A program made the translations under genes and the position numbers. DNA of 26,182 bases from Actinomycetota bacterium (GTDB lineage Bacteria > Actinomycetota > Acidimicrobiia > Acidimicrobiales > Ilumatobacteraceae): contig WLEG01000001.1 in NCBI GenBank assembly GCA_009704425.1, positions 1 through 26,182 of the forward strand, given 5' to 3'. A model generated the notes under the pieces. That model saw only the letters and a list, made by a program, of their open reading frames with translations, did not search any database and was not told the origin of the DNA. Positions 14,934 to 22,478 of this stretch are shown here, in pieces; the stretch's first letter is position 1, and each line of letters starts with the position of its first letter.

Positions 14934-15718
14934 GACGCGGCCAATCTCTTGTCGAGCGACCGTAGGGCGAAGGCGATGCCCACGATCGACACGCCGAGGG
15001 GGATCAACCACGCCTTCACGAACTGGTCGGCGGCCAGATCGTGGTTCATGAACCCTTGCATGCCCTCCACGACGTGCGACATGGGGTTCCAGTCGGCGAC
15101 GGTGCGATACCAACCGGTCATGTAGTGACGCGGGAAGAAGGCCGACGAGAGGAACAGCAACACGAACACCAGCGGGAAGGAACCCTGCACCACCTCCGGG
15201 CTTCCGGATTTGATGGCGATGCCGGCCATGAGACCCGCCATGGCGAGTCCGAGCAACGCACCGGACACGATCAATCCGATCACACCCACGGGTCCGCTCT
15301 CGACGCGCGCGCCGAACACCACGAACAGCGTCATGAACACCACCACCTGGGTGACGCCCACCACCATGCTGGCCGCCAGACGCCCCAGGACGATCGAGAC
15401 CCGGGAGATGGGGGAGGCGAGGAGGCGTTCGAAGAATCCTTGCTCGATGTCGGTGGCCAGATCACCGGCCGCCGAGGTGGCGCCGAAGAGAACGCCTTGA
15501 ACGACCGCGCCGGCCACGGCGTAGTTCAGGAACGAGGAGGCGATGTTCTCGCTGAAGTAGGGGTCCCGGGCGAGGCGGTTGAAGCTGGCCGAGCCGAGCG
15601 CGGCGAAGAACAACGGGAAGATGAACGCCGGTGCGAGCGCGGCCGGCTGTCGCAAGCGACCGCGCACGCTGCGCTTGGTCAGCTGGGTGCTGTGAGTGAT
15701 CGCGGTGGCGATGCTCAC
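14930..15718 (-). CDS. ABC-2 type exporter permease (first subunit, DrrB-like)
   Basis: This 262-residue membrane protein has about six helices with the same architecture as the downstream permease: an N-terminal helix with PAFIFPLFFAALGS-like residues, a long extracytoplasmic loop, and a C-terminal NPMSHVVEGMQGFMNHDL segment. The shared NPM-(S/T) motif near the end suggests the two permeases are ancient duplicates. The GTG start at 15718 overlaps the ATPase stop by four bases (GTGA). All three genes form one tightly coupled transporter operon. Confidence 0.88.
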   Translation of the reverse strand: MSIATAITHSTQLTKRSVRGRLRQPAALAPAFIFPLFFAALGSASFNRLARDPYFSENIASSFLNYAVAGAVVQGVLFGATSAAGDLATDIEQGFFERLLASPISRVSIVLGRLAASMVVGVTQVVVFMTLFVVFGARVESGPVGVIGLIVSGALLGLAMAGLMAGIAIKSGSPEVVQGSFPLVFVLLFLSSAFFPRHYMTGWYRTVADWNPMSHVVEGMQGFMNHDLAADQFVKAWLIPLGVSIVGIAFALRSLDKRLAAS

Positions 15719-16668
15719 TGCGCGCCCTCCAGGCGGTGTCCGGTGGCTTCGGCGAACACGTCGTCGAGGCTGGGCTCGTTCAGTTCGAGGTGTCGCACCT
15801 TGATGCCCGCCTCGTCGAGAGCGCGTACGACCGCGGCCACGTCCTCGGCTCCGCGCGCGAGTCCGACGCCGAGCGTGCCCTCGGCCGAGGGACGCAGTTC
15901 GCCGAAACGGGCCAACGTGGAACGGGCGGAATCACCGTGGGCCTGGTCGACGCTCACGAACAACGTGGGCGAACCGACCTGGGCCTTCAGGTCACGGGGA
16001 ACCCCCGCGCGCACGATGCGACCGTGGTCGACGATCGCGATGCGGTCGGCCAGCTGGTCCGCCTCCTCCAGGTATTGCGTGGTGAGCAACACGGTGGTGC
16101 CGGACTGGTTCAAGCGCCGAACTTCCTCCCACAACGTGAGACGGCTCATCGGGTCGAGCCCGGTGGTGGGTTCGTCGAGGAACAACACGGTCGGCTCGTG
16201 CACCAACGACAACGCCAGATCGAGGCGACGACGCATGCCGCCCGAGTAGGTGCCGACACGACGTTCGGCGGCCGCGGTCAGGCCGACGCGTTCGAGCAGT
16301 TCGTCACCGCGCGCTCGTCCGTCGGCCTTGGACAAGCCGTACAGAACGGCCTGCAGATTCAGCAGTTCGCGCCCGGTCATGAGGGGGTCGATGGCGGCGT
16401 CCTGGAGGGCGACACCGATGGAGCGACGAACCTTGTCGGCGTCGGTCACCACGTCGAAACCCGCCACCGACGCCGAGCCCGAGGTGGGCTTCAGAAGGGT
16501 CGTGAGCATGCGCACGATGGTGCTCTTGCCGGCGCCGTTCGGGCCGAGCAGTCCGAAGATCTCGCCGGTGCGCACCTCGAGGTCCACGCCGTCGACGGCC
16601 TTGACGATGTTGTCACCCGTTCCGAAATGGCGGACCAGTTCGCGGGCGACGATGGGGGAGGAAGTCAC
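15715..16668 (-). CDS. ABC exporter ATPase (DrrA-like)
   Basis: This 317-residue protein has a complete nucleotide-binding domain: Walker A GPNGAGKST (42-50), signature YSGGMRRR (141-148) and Walker B VLFLDEPTTGLD (161-172). The switch position reads TTQYLEEAD, with Gln where many ABC proteins have His, which is common in the DrrA group. A C-terminal accessory domain of about 90 residues is also typical of DrrA. It powers export by the two downstream permeases. The GTG at 16668 has a -10-like TACCAT eight bases upstream, overlapped by an inverted repeat, so the operon is probably controlled by a local or unlinked repressor. Confidence 0.93.
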   Translation of the reverse strand: MTSSPIVARELVRHFGTGDNIVKAVDGVDLEVRTGEIFGLLGPNGAGKSTIVRMLTTLLKPTSGSASVAGFDVVTDADKVRRSIGVALQDAAIDPLMTGRELLNLQAVLYGLSKADGRARGDELLERVGLTAAAERRVGTYSGGMRRRLDLALSLVHEPTVLFLDEPTTGLDPMSRLTLWEEVRRLNQSGTTVLLTTQYLEEADQLADRIAIVDHGRIVRAGVPRDLKAQVGSPTLFVSVDQAHGDSARSTLARFGELRPSAEGTLGVGLARGAEDVAAVVRALDEAGIKVRHLELNEPSLDDVFAEATGHRLEGAQ

Positions 16669-16672
16669 GAGT

Positions 16673-16685
16673 TTGTATGGTACAA
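16673..16685. promoter_or_regulatory. Operator-like inverted repeat TTGTA-N3-TACAA over the exporter promoter
   Basis: Perfect 5-base arms with a 3-base centre (TTGTA TGG TACAA) lie four bases upstream of the exporter ATPase start and overlap the candidate -10 TACCAT (minus strand, 16677-16682). Exporter operons of this type are often repressed by TetR or MarR proteins binding such sites. No regulator gene is adjacent. Confidence 0.5.
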
Positions 16686-16740
16686 GTGATTTCGGGTCGA
16701 CGGTACATGACGTCCGTCGCCCACCGGGACGCGGGTCCGA

Positions 16741-19029
16741 TTACTTGGCGGCGTTGATGGCCTGCCACACGCGCTCGGCGGTGCAGGGCATCTCGATGTG
16801 ACGCACTCCGAGGTGCGCCACGGCGTCGACCACGGCCGACTGAATGGCCGGGGTGGAGCCGATGGTTCCCGACTCGCCGATTCCCTTGGCGCCGATGGCG
16901 TTCACGGGAGTCGGCGTCTCCATGTGGACCACCTCGACGCTGGGCAGCTCGGCGGCCGAGATGAAGCCGTAGTCGGCCAGGTTCGAGGTGGTGGGGTTGC
17001 CGTCGGCGTCGTAGAGCACCTCTTCGAGGAGAGCCTGCGCCACACCCTGGGCCACACCACCGTGGATCTGACCATCGAGCAACAGCGGGTTGAGCACCTT
17101 GCCGGCGTCGTCGCAGGCCACCTGACGCAGGTGCTTCACGCGACCCGTCTCGGTGTCGACTTCGACCACGGCCACGTGCGCACCGAACGGGAAGGTGGCT
17201 CCGGCGACGCCGATGACCTCGTCGTGCAACAGTCCACCGTTGCCCTTCTCGGCCGCGGCCAGATCGGCCCACGACTTGGACAGTGCCGGGGTGCCCGCGA
17301 CGTGGAAGACGCCGCGACCCTTGTCGAGCACCACGTCGGCCTCGTTGGCCTCGAGCAAGCGCGCGGCCACGGCCTTGGCCTTCTCGGAGAGGATGCCGGC
17401 CACTTGGAACACGGCGTTCCCGCCCTGCTGCAACGAGCGCGAACCCATGGTTCCGGTTCCGATCGGAACGAGGTCGGTGTCGCCCCAGACGAGCTCGACC
17501 TTGTCCATGGGGATGCCGGTCTGTTCCTGCACGAGCATCGACCACGCGGTGTCGTGGCCCTGGCCGTGGGGCGAGGTGCCGGTGTACACGATGGCCCGAC
17601 CGTCCTCGGTGACCTCCACCTTGGCGGACTCGCCGTTGCCGACGCCGCCGGTGATCTCGACGTACACGCTGACGCCGATGCCGATCTGCTTCACGTCACC
17701 ACTGGCGCGACGCTTGGCCTGCTCGGCGCGCAACGCCGTGTAGTCGGCGGCCACGAGGGCCTTGTCGAGAGCGGTCTCGTAATCGCCCACGTCGTAGGTC
17801 TGGCCGACCACGGTGGTGTGCGGCTCCATGAACTTGGGGATGAGGTTGATGCGACGCACCTCGGCGGCGTCCATGCCGATCTCGGCGGCGAAGATGTCCA
17901 TGGCGCGCTCGATGGCCGCGGTGGCCTCGGGACGACCGGCACCGCGATACGCGACCGTGGGCGTCGTGTTGGTGATGACCGACGTGGTGCGGCACTCGAT
18001 GTTGGGAATGGCGTACACGCCGCTCGACATCGGCCGGGTCATGAAGGGGGCGAGGATGGTGCCCATGTCGGCGAAACCGCCGCAGTCCTGAATGGCGTGC
18101 AACTGGTAGTGAGTCACCTTGCCGGCCTTGGTGCCACCGATGGTGACGTACTGCAACTGCGCGCGGCCGTGACCGAGGGCCACCATCGACTCGCTGCGGG
18201 TCTCGCGCCACTTCATGGGGCGACCGACCTTCTTGGCGATGACGCCGAGCAACAACTCCTCGCCGTAGGCACCGATCTTGGCGCCGAATCCACCGCCCAC
18301 GTCCGGGGTGCGCACGCGGATCATGGACGGGTCGACGCCGTTGGCCGCGGCCAGCGGGGCCACGGCACCCTGGGCGTGTTGGGTGGAGAGCCACTGGTTC
18401 AAACGGCCGTCGGCGCCCCAGGCCGCGGCGGCACCACGAACCTCGAGCGGGCACGGAGCCACGCGCTGGTTCATGAAGCGACCGGACACCTTGACTTCGC
18501 AATCGGCGAAGAACGCGTCGCCGGTGTTCTCGGGGATTCCCAGCGCGGTGGTGTCGAACACCACGTTGCTGCCGGCGCTCTCGTAGACGTGCGTCGAGGA
18601 CGCCATGGCCGCCTCGACGTCGACGAGGGCCTCGAGCACGTCGTAATCCACGATCACGGACTCGGCCGCGTCGACGCCTTGCTCGCGGGTCTCCGACACG
18701 ATGGCGGCCAGGGGCTCACCGACGTAACGGACCTTGTCGCTGGCCAGCAACGTGCGCGCCACCATCGGATTGAACGGCGCGGGAACCGGCTGCAGTCCGA
18801 GGGACTCGGCGGTGAACACGGCGACGACCCCGGGCATGCTCGCGGCGTCGGCGGTGTCGATCGACAGGATGCGGCCGTGGGCCACCGAGGAGCGCACGTA
18901 GGTGACGTGCAGGGCGCCTTGCAGCATCGGCTCGTCGTACAGGTCGTCGACGTACTTGCCGCCCGAGGTGAGGAACTTGGGGTCTTCCTTGCGAAGAACC
19001 CGGTTACCGAGAATGCTGCCACCGGCCAT
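16741..19029 (-). CDS. coxL: Molybdenum hydroxylase large subunit, form II CoxL-like
   Basis: This 762-residue protein is a full-length Mo-molybdopterin-cytosine-dinucleotide subunit. The active-site loop reads AYRGAGR (360-366), the signature of form II CoxL, not the AYxCSFR of form I CO dehydrogenase. The catalytic Glu is present (E719 in KGIGESGTIGSTPAI). QGQGHD-like MPT contacts are seen as PHGQGHDTAWS. Form II enzymes may oxidise CO slowly or, more likely, organic substrates. An AAGGGGG Shine-Dalgarno sequence precedes the ATG at 19029 and matches that of coxS. It stands alone: the S and M subunits lie at 10539-11831, past the exporter and LarA-like genes. No cox maturation genes (coxD, E, F, G) are nearby. 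Confidence 0.92.
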   Translation of the reverse strand: MAGGSILGNRVLRKEDPKFLTSGGKYVDDLYDEPMLQGALHVTYVRSSVAHGRILSIDTADAASMPGVVAVFTAESLGLQPVPAPFNPMVARTLLASDKVRYVGEPLAAIVSETREQGVDAAESVIVDYDVLEALVDVEAAMASSTHVYESAGSNVVFDTTALGIPENTGDAFFADCEVKVSGRFMNQRVAPCPLEVRGAAAAWGADGRLNQWLSTQHAQGAVAPLAAANGVDPSMIRVRTPDVGGGFGAKIGAYGEELLLGVIAKKVGRPMKWRETRSESMVALGHGRAQLQYVTIGGTKAGKVTHYQLHAIQDCGGFADMGTILAPFMTRPMSSGVYAIPNIECRTTSVITNTTPTVAYRGAGRPEATAAIERAMDIFAAEIGMDAAEVRRINLIPKFMEPHTTVVGQTYDVGDYETALDKALVAADYTALRAEQAKRRASGDVKQIGIGVSVYVEITGGVGNGESAKVEVTEDGRAIVYTGTSPHGQGHDTAWSMLVQEQTGIPMDKVELVWGDTDLVPIGTGTMGSRSLQQGGNAVFQVAGILSEKAKAVAARLLEANEADVVLDKGRGVFHVAGTPALSKSWADLAAAEKGNGGLLHDEVIGVAGATFPFGAHVAVVEVDTETGRVKHLRQVACDDAGKVLNPLLLDGQIHGGVAQGVAQALLEEVLYDADGNPTTSNLADYGFISAAELPSVEVVHMETPTPVNAIGAKGIGESGTIGSTPAIQSAVVDAVAHLGVRHIEMPCTAERVWQAINAAK

Positions 19030-19118
19030 GGTGGACCCCCTTGTGTCGAGTGTTGGTGAGTCGAAAGTGACTGTCCCGAGCGTTTCGGAACCCGAATCGC
19101 TGACCGAACACTAGTCCC

Positions 19119-19132
19119 GGGGCGGGCGCCCC
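19119..19132. terminator. Weak GC hairpin in the gap between ftsB-like gene and coxL
   Basis: The 133-base gap 19030-19162 is the longest in the window. Its only clear structure is GGGGC-GGGC-GCCCC, about 30 bases past the ftsB-like stop, without a T-tract. It may end the housekeeping operon, and the coxL promoter must also lie in this gap; no convincing -10/-35 pair was identified. Confidence 0.25.
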
Positions 19133-19162
19133 TTCACGGTCGGGCCGAGCACGGGTCGACGG

Positions 19163-19738
19163 TCAGGGCAGGGGAACGGTGACGACGGTGACCGGGGCGA
19201 CCGGGGTGGTCGTGTCCGCGGAGTCGGTCTCGTCGTTCGCGGCCGCTTCGGCCGCGGCCTCGTTCACCCGAACCGTCACGATTTGGGTGACCAGGTCGTA
19301 GGGCCAACCGGCGGGTAGCTCGATGGGGGCCCGGGCGTCACCCACGATCTGCTGGCGTCGCTCGCCGGCCATGACGAACCCCAGTTCCTCACGCGCGGCG
19401 TCCTCGATGCCGGCCGGGGTGTTCAGACGATCCACCTCGGTCTGCAGTTCGTCGGTGGCGCGCTTGATCGTCTCCAGTTCCTCGGTGCGCGCACCGATCT
19501 CCTCGCGTTGGCCCAGCCACGAGGTGGCGGGGAGAACGAGGAACGAGTTTCCGAACGAGATGACGATCACGATCGCGCCGATGAACATCAGGGTGCGTCC
19601 GACCAGCTTGGGCAGGAGTCGTTCGGACCGGGGTGTGGGCCGCGTGTGATCGGCGACGGCCTTGGTGAGGCGACCGCGTTTACGGGTCTTCTTGGTGGAG
19701 GAGCGCGGAATGCTGCTGGTCTTGTTTCCGCGGGCCAT
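19163..19738 (-). CDS. ftsB: FtsB/DivIC-like septum-formation protein
   Basis: The 191-residue product has a basic N-terminal tail (residues 1-47), one membrane helix (about 48-70), a coiled coil rich in Glu and Leu (about 76-107) and the DivIC-type motif EDAAREELGFVMAGE (112-126), followed by an Ala/Thr/Pro/Val-rich tail. FtsB/DivIC proteins form the FtsQ-FtsB-FtsL complex that activates septal peptidoglycan synthesis. Position directly after enolase is the conserved place for this gene in actinobacteria (compare Rv1024). I chose the ATG at 19738 (MARGNK), because a -10-like CAGAAT lies exactly six bases before it; an in-frame ATG at 19759 would add seven residues (MNRQNVG). Confidence 0.85.
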   Translation of the reverse strand: MARGNKTSSIPRSSTKKTRKRGRLTKAVADHTRPTPRSERLLPKLVGRTLMFIGAIVIVISFGNSFLVLPATSWLGQREEIGARTEELETIKRATDELQTEVDRLNTPAGIEDAAREELGFVMAGERRQQIVGDARAPIELPAGWPYDLVTQIVTVRVNEAAAEAAANDETDSADTTTPVAPVTVVTVPLP

Positions 19739-19814
19739 TCCCACATTCTGCCGGTTCATCGTCGGTCGTTGGTGTCACCACCCGCGAGCGACGCCGGCGA
19801 ACGGGAAATCGACG

Positions 19815-21095
19815 TCAGGCGAGGGGCGCGAGAGCGGCTCGACCACGGAACGCCGCGGTCTCGCCGAGTTGCTCCTCGATGCGGAGCAACTGGTTGTACT
19901 TCGCGACCCGGTCGCTGCGCGCCGGAGCACCGGTCTTGATCTGTCCGCAGTTCGTGGCCACCGCGAGATCGGCGATGGTGGAATCCTCGGTCTCGCCGCT
20001 TCGATGGCTCATGACGCTCGTGTAGCGATGACGGGTGGCCAACTCGACGGTCTCGAGGGTCTCGGTGAGCGAACCGATCTGGTTCACCTTCACGAGAACG
20101 CTGTTGCCCACCTTGCGTTCGATTCCCACGGCGAGTCGGGCCGCGTTGGTCACGAACAGGTCGTCGCCGACCAACTGGACCTTGGAGCCAAGCTCCGCGG
20201 TGAGGGCCGCCCAACCGTCCCAGTCGTCCTCGGCCATGCCGTCCTCGATGGAGACGATGGGGTACGTGGCCACGAGGCGCGCCCAGTACTCGACGAGATC
20301 GTCGCTCGAGAGCACCTTGCCCTCGCCGGCGAGGTGATAGCGGCCGTCCTTGTACAACTCGCTCATGGCCGGGTCGAGCGCGATGGCGATGTCGGTTCCG
20401 GGGGTGAATCCGGCGGCGCCGATGGCCTCCACCAGGATGCGGATCGCGTCCTCGTTGGTGGCGAGGTTGGGGGCGAATCCTCCCTCGTCACCCACGGCGG
20501 TGCTGAGGCTCTTGCCGTGGAGGATCTTCTTCAGTTGGTGATAGGTCTCGGTGCCCCAACGCAGGGCCTCGCGGAAGCTCGGCGCACCCACGGGCATGAC
20601 CATGAACTCCTGCAGGTCGATCGTGTTGTCGGCGTGCGCTCCACCGTTGATGACGTTCATCATCGGAACGGGAAGGACGTGGGCGTTGGGTCCGCCGACG
20701 TAACGCCACAACGGGAGGTCGAGCGACGCGGCGGCGGCGCGGGCCACGGCGAGGCTGGTTCCGAGGATCGCGTTCGCTCCGAGGCGGGCCTTGTTCGGGG
20801 TGTCGTCGAGATCCTTCAACACGGTGTCCACCATGCGCTGCTCCAACGCGTCGCATCCGATGAGCGCGCTCTCGATCTCGCCGTTCACGAAACCGACGGC
20901 GGTGAGCACTCCCTTGCCGCCGTAGCGACGGCCTCCGTCACGAAGCTCGACGGCCTCGTGCTCGCCGGTGCTGGCACCGGAGGGAACCATCGCCCGACCA
21001 CGGGCCCCGGACTCCAGTTCGACCTCGACTTCGACGGTGGGGTTGCCGCGCGAGTCGAGCACTTCGCGTCCGGTGATGCTGATGATCTCGGTCAT
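19815..21095 (-). CDS. eno: Enolase (phosphopyruvate hydratase)
   Basis: This 426-residue protein converts 2-phosphoglycerate to phosphoenolpyruvate in glycolysis and back in gluconeogenesis. It shows the enolase motifs SGASTGEHEAVELRDG (substrate loop), VGDEGGFAP, SIEDGMAEDDWDGW (metal ligands), QLVGDDLFVTN, KVNQIGSLTETLE (catalytic Lys) and SHRSGETED. Length and motif order are standard. I chose the ATG at 21095 (MTEIISITGREVLDSRGNPT); TAGTTT lies six bases before it, and the in-frame GTG at 21101 (MGM...) would overlap that spacing. It sits 57 bases after mazG and 76 bases before the ftsB-like gene, as in other actinobacteria. Confidence 0.98.
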   Translation of the reverse strand: MTEIISITGREVLDSRGNPTVEVEVELESGARGRAMVPSGASTGEHEAVELRDGGRRYGGKGVLTAVGFVNGEIESALIGCDALEQRMVDTVLKDLDDTPNKARLGANAILGTSLAVARAAAASLDLPLWRYVGGPNAHVLPVPMMNVINGGAHADNTIDLQEFMVMPVGAPSFREALRWGTETYHQLKKILHGKSLSTAVGDEGGFAPNLATNEDAIRILVEAIGAAGFTPGTDIAIALDPAMSELYKDGRYHLAGEGKVLSSDDLVEYWARLVATYPIVSIEDGMAEDDWDGWAALTAELGSKVQLVGDDLFVTNAARLAVGIERKVGNSVLVKVNQIGSLTETLETVELATRHRYTSVMSHRSGETEDSTIADLAVATNCGQIKTGAPARSDRVAKYNQLLRIEEQLGETAAFRGRAALAPLA

Positions 21096-21101
21096 GCCCA
21101 C

Positions 21102-21107
21102 AAACTA
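21102..21107 (-). promoter_or_regulatory. Candidate -10 box (TAGTTT) for leaderless enolase transcript
   Basis: The minus strand reads TAGTTT, then six bases, then ATG. The same TAGTTTGT octamer at the same distance precedes the foldase gene at 23401. No Shine-Dalgarno sequence is present. Confidence 0.55.
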
Positions 21108-21152
21108 GTGAGCGCCGGGCCCCCGAGCCCCAAGCGCCGATGTCGGGCCGGG

Positions 21153-22478
21153 TCATCGGGTGTCGGGCGTCTCGGCGTTTCGACGACGGACATTGGTCAC
21201 GTCGCGCAACACCACCTCGGGATCGAGTCCACGTCGCCGACATTCGGCCACCACCGCCAACAGGAGTTCGCCCAACTCGAGGTCGAGGCCCGGGGGCAGG
21301 GGAGCGACCTCGATGTGGAGGCCGGCCTTGGCGGCTTTCTTCAACACCGCCGCGGCGTAGGCGAGAGAACCCGAGGACGAGGGAATCCCGTCGAACGGTC
21401 CGTCGGAGATTCCCTTTTCCCGCTTCTCGGCCTTCTTGATGGCGTCCCACGAGGCGACGAGATCGTCACCCGTCTCGCCTCCGAACACGTGGGGATGACG
21501 GCGAACCAACTTGTCGTTGATGCCCCGAGCCACGTCGCCCATGGTGAAGCGGCCCTCCTCCTCGGCGATCGCGGCGTGGAACTCGATCTGGTACAGCAGG
21601 TCGCCCAGTTCCTCGGCGAGGTGCTCGTCCGTCGACGGATCGTCGGGATCGAGGGCCAAGATGGCGTCCACCACTTCGTGGGTCTCCTCGAGGAGGTACG
21701 TGACGAGCGAGCGATGCGTTTGCTCGCGGTCCCACGGGCATCGCTCGCGCAGGGTGCGCGCGAGGCGATGGAACGAGACCAGTTCCGATCCGACGGGAAC
21801 CGTCAGGGCCGGAACGTAGATCGACGTGAGGTGATCGGCCTCGACGGTTCGGTCCAGCTCGCTCCACCGGACGGAGAGCACCTGCTCGTCGGGCAGGCCG
21901 AGATGGTGCAGGATCACGACCTGGTCGTCGTCGTTCGACGCGTCGACGGTGTCCTCGGCGGACAGCTTGATCTCCGACAGCACCCAATTGGCGTGACAGT
22001 GCGCGACGAGCATCGGACCCTCGACACCGGCGGCGGAGGCGGCGAAGGTGTGCCCGTCGATCAAGGTCACCTTTTCCTCGACGGGATCGATTCCGAGACG
22101 GGACCAGGCCATCTCGAGGAATCCCATGGCCGGATTGACCACGCAACGGATTCGTTCATCGTCGATCAGCGCGCGAACGGTTCGTTCGAGGATCAGCGGT
22201 GAGCCGGGCACCGCGTAGAGGATCTCGCCGTGCTCGCGCGCGGCCTGCACCAAGCGTTCCACGATGGACGAGTACACGTCGTCGAAGGAGTCGGCGGACT
22301 CGTACAGATCGTCGAAGGTGGCGGCATCACCGACGACGACGGCGCTCGGATGCACCGCCGTGCGCAGCCACCGATGACGGTGCGCCGCGATGCGATCGAG
22401 CGTGTGTCGAGAGACGTGCTCGGAACCCGCCGGACCCAGTCCGACGATCTCGACGACGGGCCGATCGGACGACGACAT
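21153..22478 (-). CDS. mazG: MazG-type NTP pyrophosphohydrolase fused to an N-terminal tetrapyrrole-methylase-like domain
   Basis: The 441-residue product has two parts. Residues about 5-225 resemble the SAM-dependent tetrapyrrole methylase fold (VEIVGLGPAGSEHVS at 9-23, VPGSPLILERTV near 90-101), as in Bacillus subtilis YabN. Residues about 236-330 are a MazG domain with RCPWDREQTH (246-255), E264-E265-x2-E268 and E290-x2-D293, the metal-binding set that hydrolyses (deoxy)NTPs to monophosphates and removes damaged nucleotides. A C-terminal segment (DLELGELLLAVVAECRRRGLDPE) looks like a reduced second MazG domain. The ATG at 22478 overlaps the preceding stop by one base (TGATG). The position between the foldase and enolase matches the actinobacterial mfd-mazG-eno order. 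The methylase part's activity is uncertain. Confidence 0.93.
   Translation of the reverse strand: MSSSDRPVVEIVGLGPAGSEHVSRHTLDRIAAHRHRWLRTAVHPSAVVVGDAATFDDLYESADSFDDVYSSIVERLVQAAREHGEILYAVPGSPLILERTVRALIDDERIRCVVNPAMGFLEMAWSRLGIDPVEEKVTLIDGHTFAASAAGVEGPMLVAHCHANWVLSEIKLSAEDTVDASNDDDQVVILHHLGLPDEQVLSVRWSELDRTVEADHLTSIYVPALTVPVGSELVSFHRLARTLRERCPWDREQTHRSLVTYLLEETHEVVDAILALDPDDPSTDEHLAEELGDLLYQIEFHAAIAEEEGRFTMGDVARGINDKLVRRHPHVFGGETGDDLVASWDAIKKAEKREKGISDGPFDGIPSSSGSLAYAAAVLKKAAKAGLHIEVAPLPPGLDLELGELLLAVVAECRRRGLDPEVVLRDVTNVRRRNAETPDTR

Noticed and set aside
16741..19029. Calling coxL a true aerobic CO dehydrogenase (form I)
   Set aside because: The loop is AYRGAGR, not AYxCSFR, so CO oxidation is not supported by sequence.
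16798..19059. A 753-codon open frame on the plus strand opposite coxL
   Set aside because: The minus-strand CoxL has full active-site motifs. The plus-strand translation is low-complexity Gly/Val/His/Asp typical of antisense high-GC frames.
19030..19162. Possible small RNA or riboswitch (for example for molybdenum cofactor) before coxL
   Set aside because: Only a short GC hairpin is visible; no Moco-riboswitch-like structure could be recognised by eye.
19662..22202. An 846-codon open frame on the plus strand opposite enolase and mazG
   Set aside because: It spans two unrelated well-supported genes on the other strand and has no recognisable domain; it is a composition artefact.
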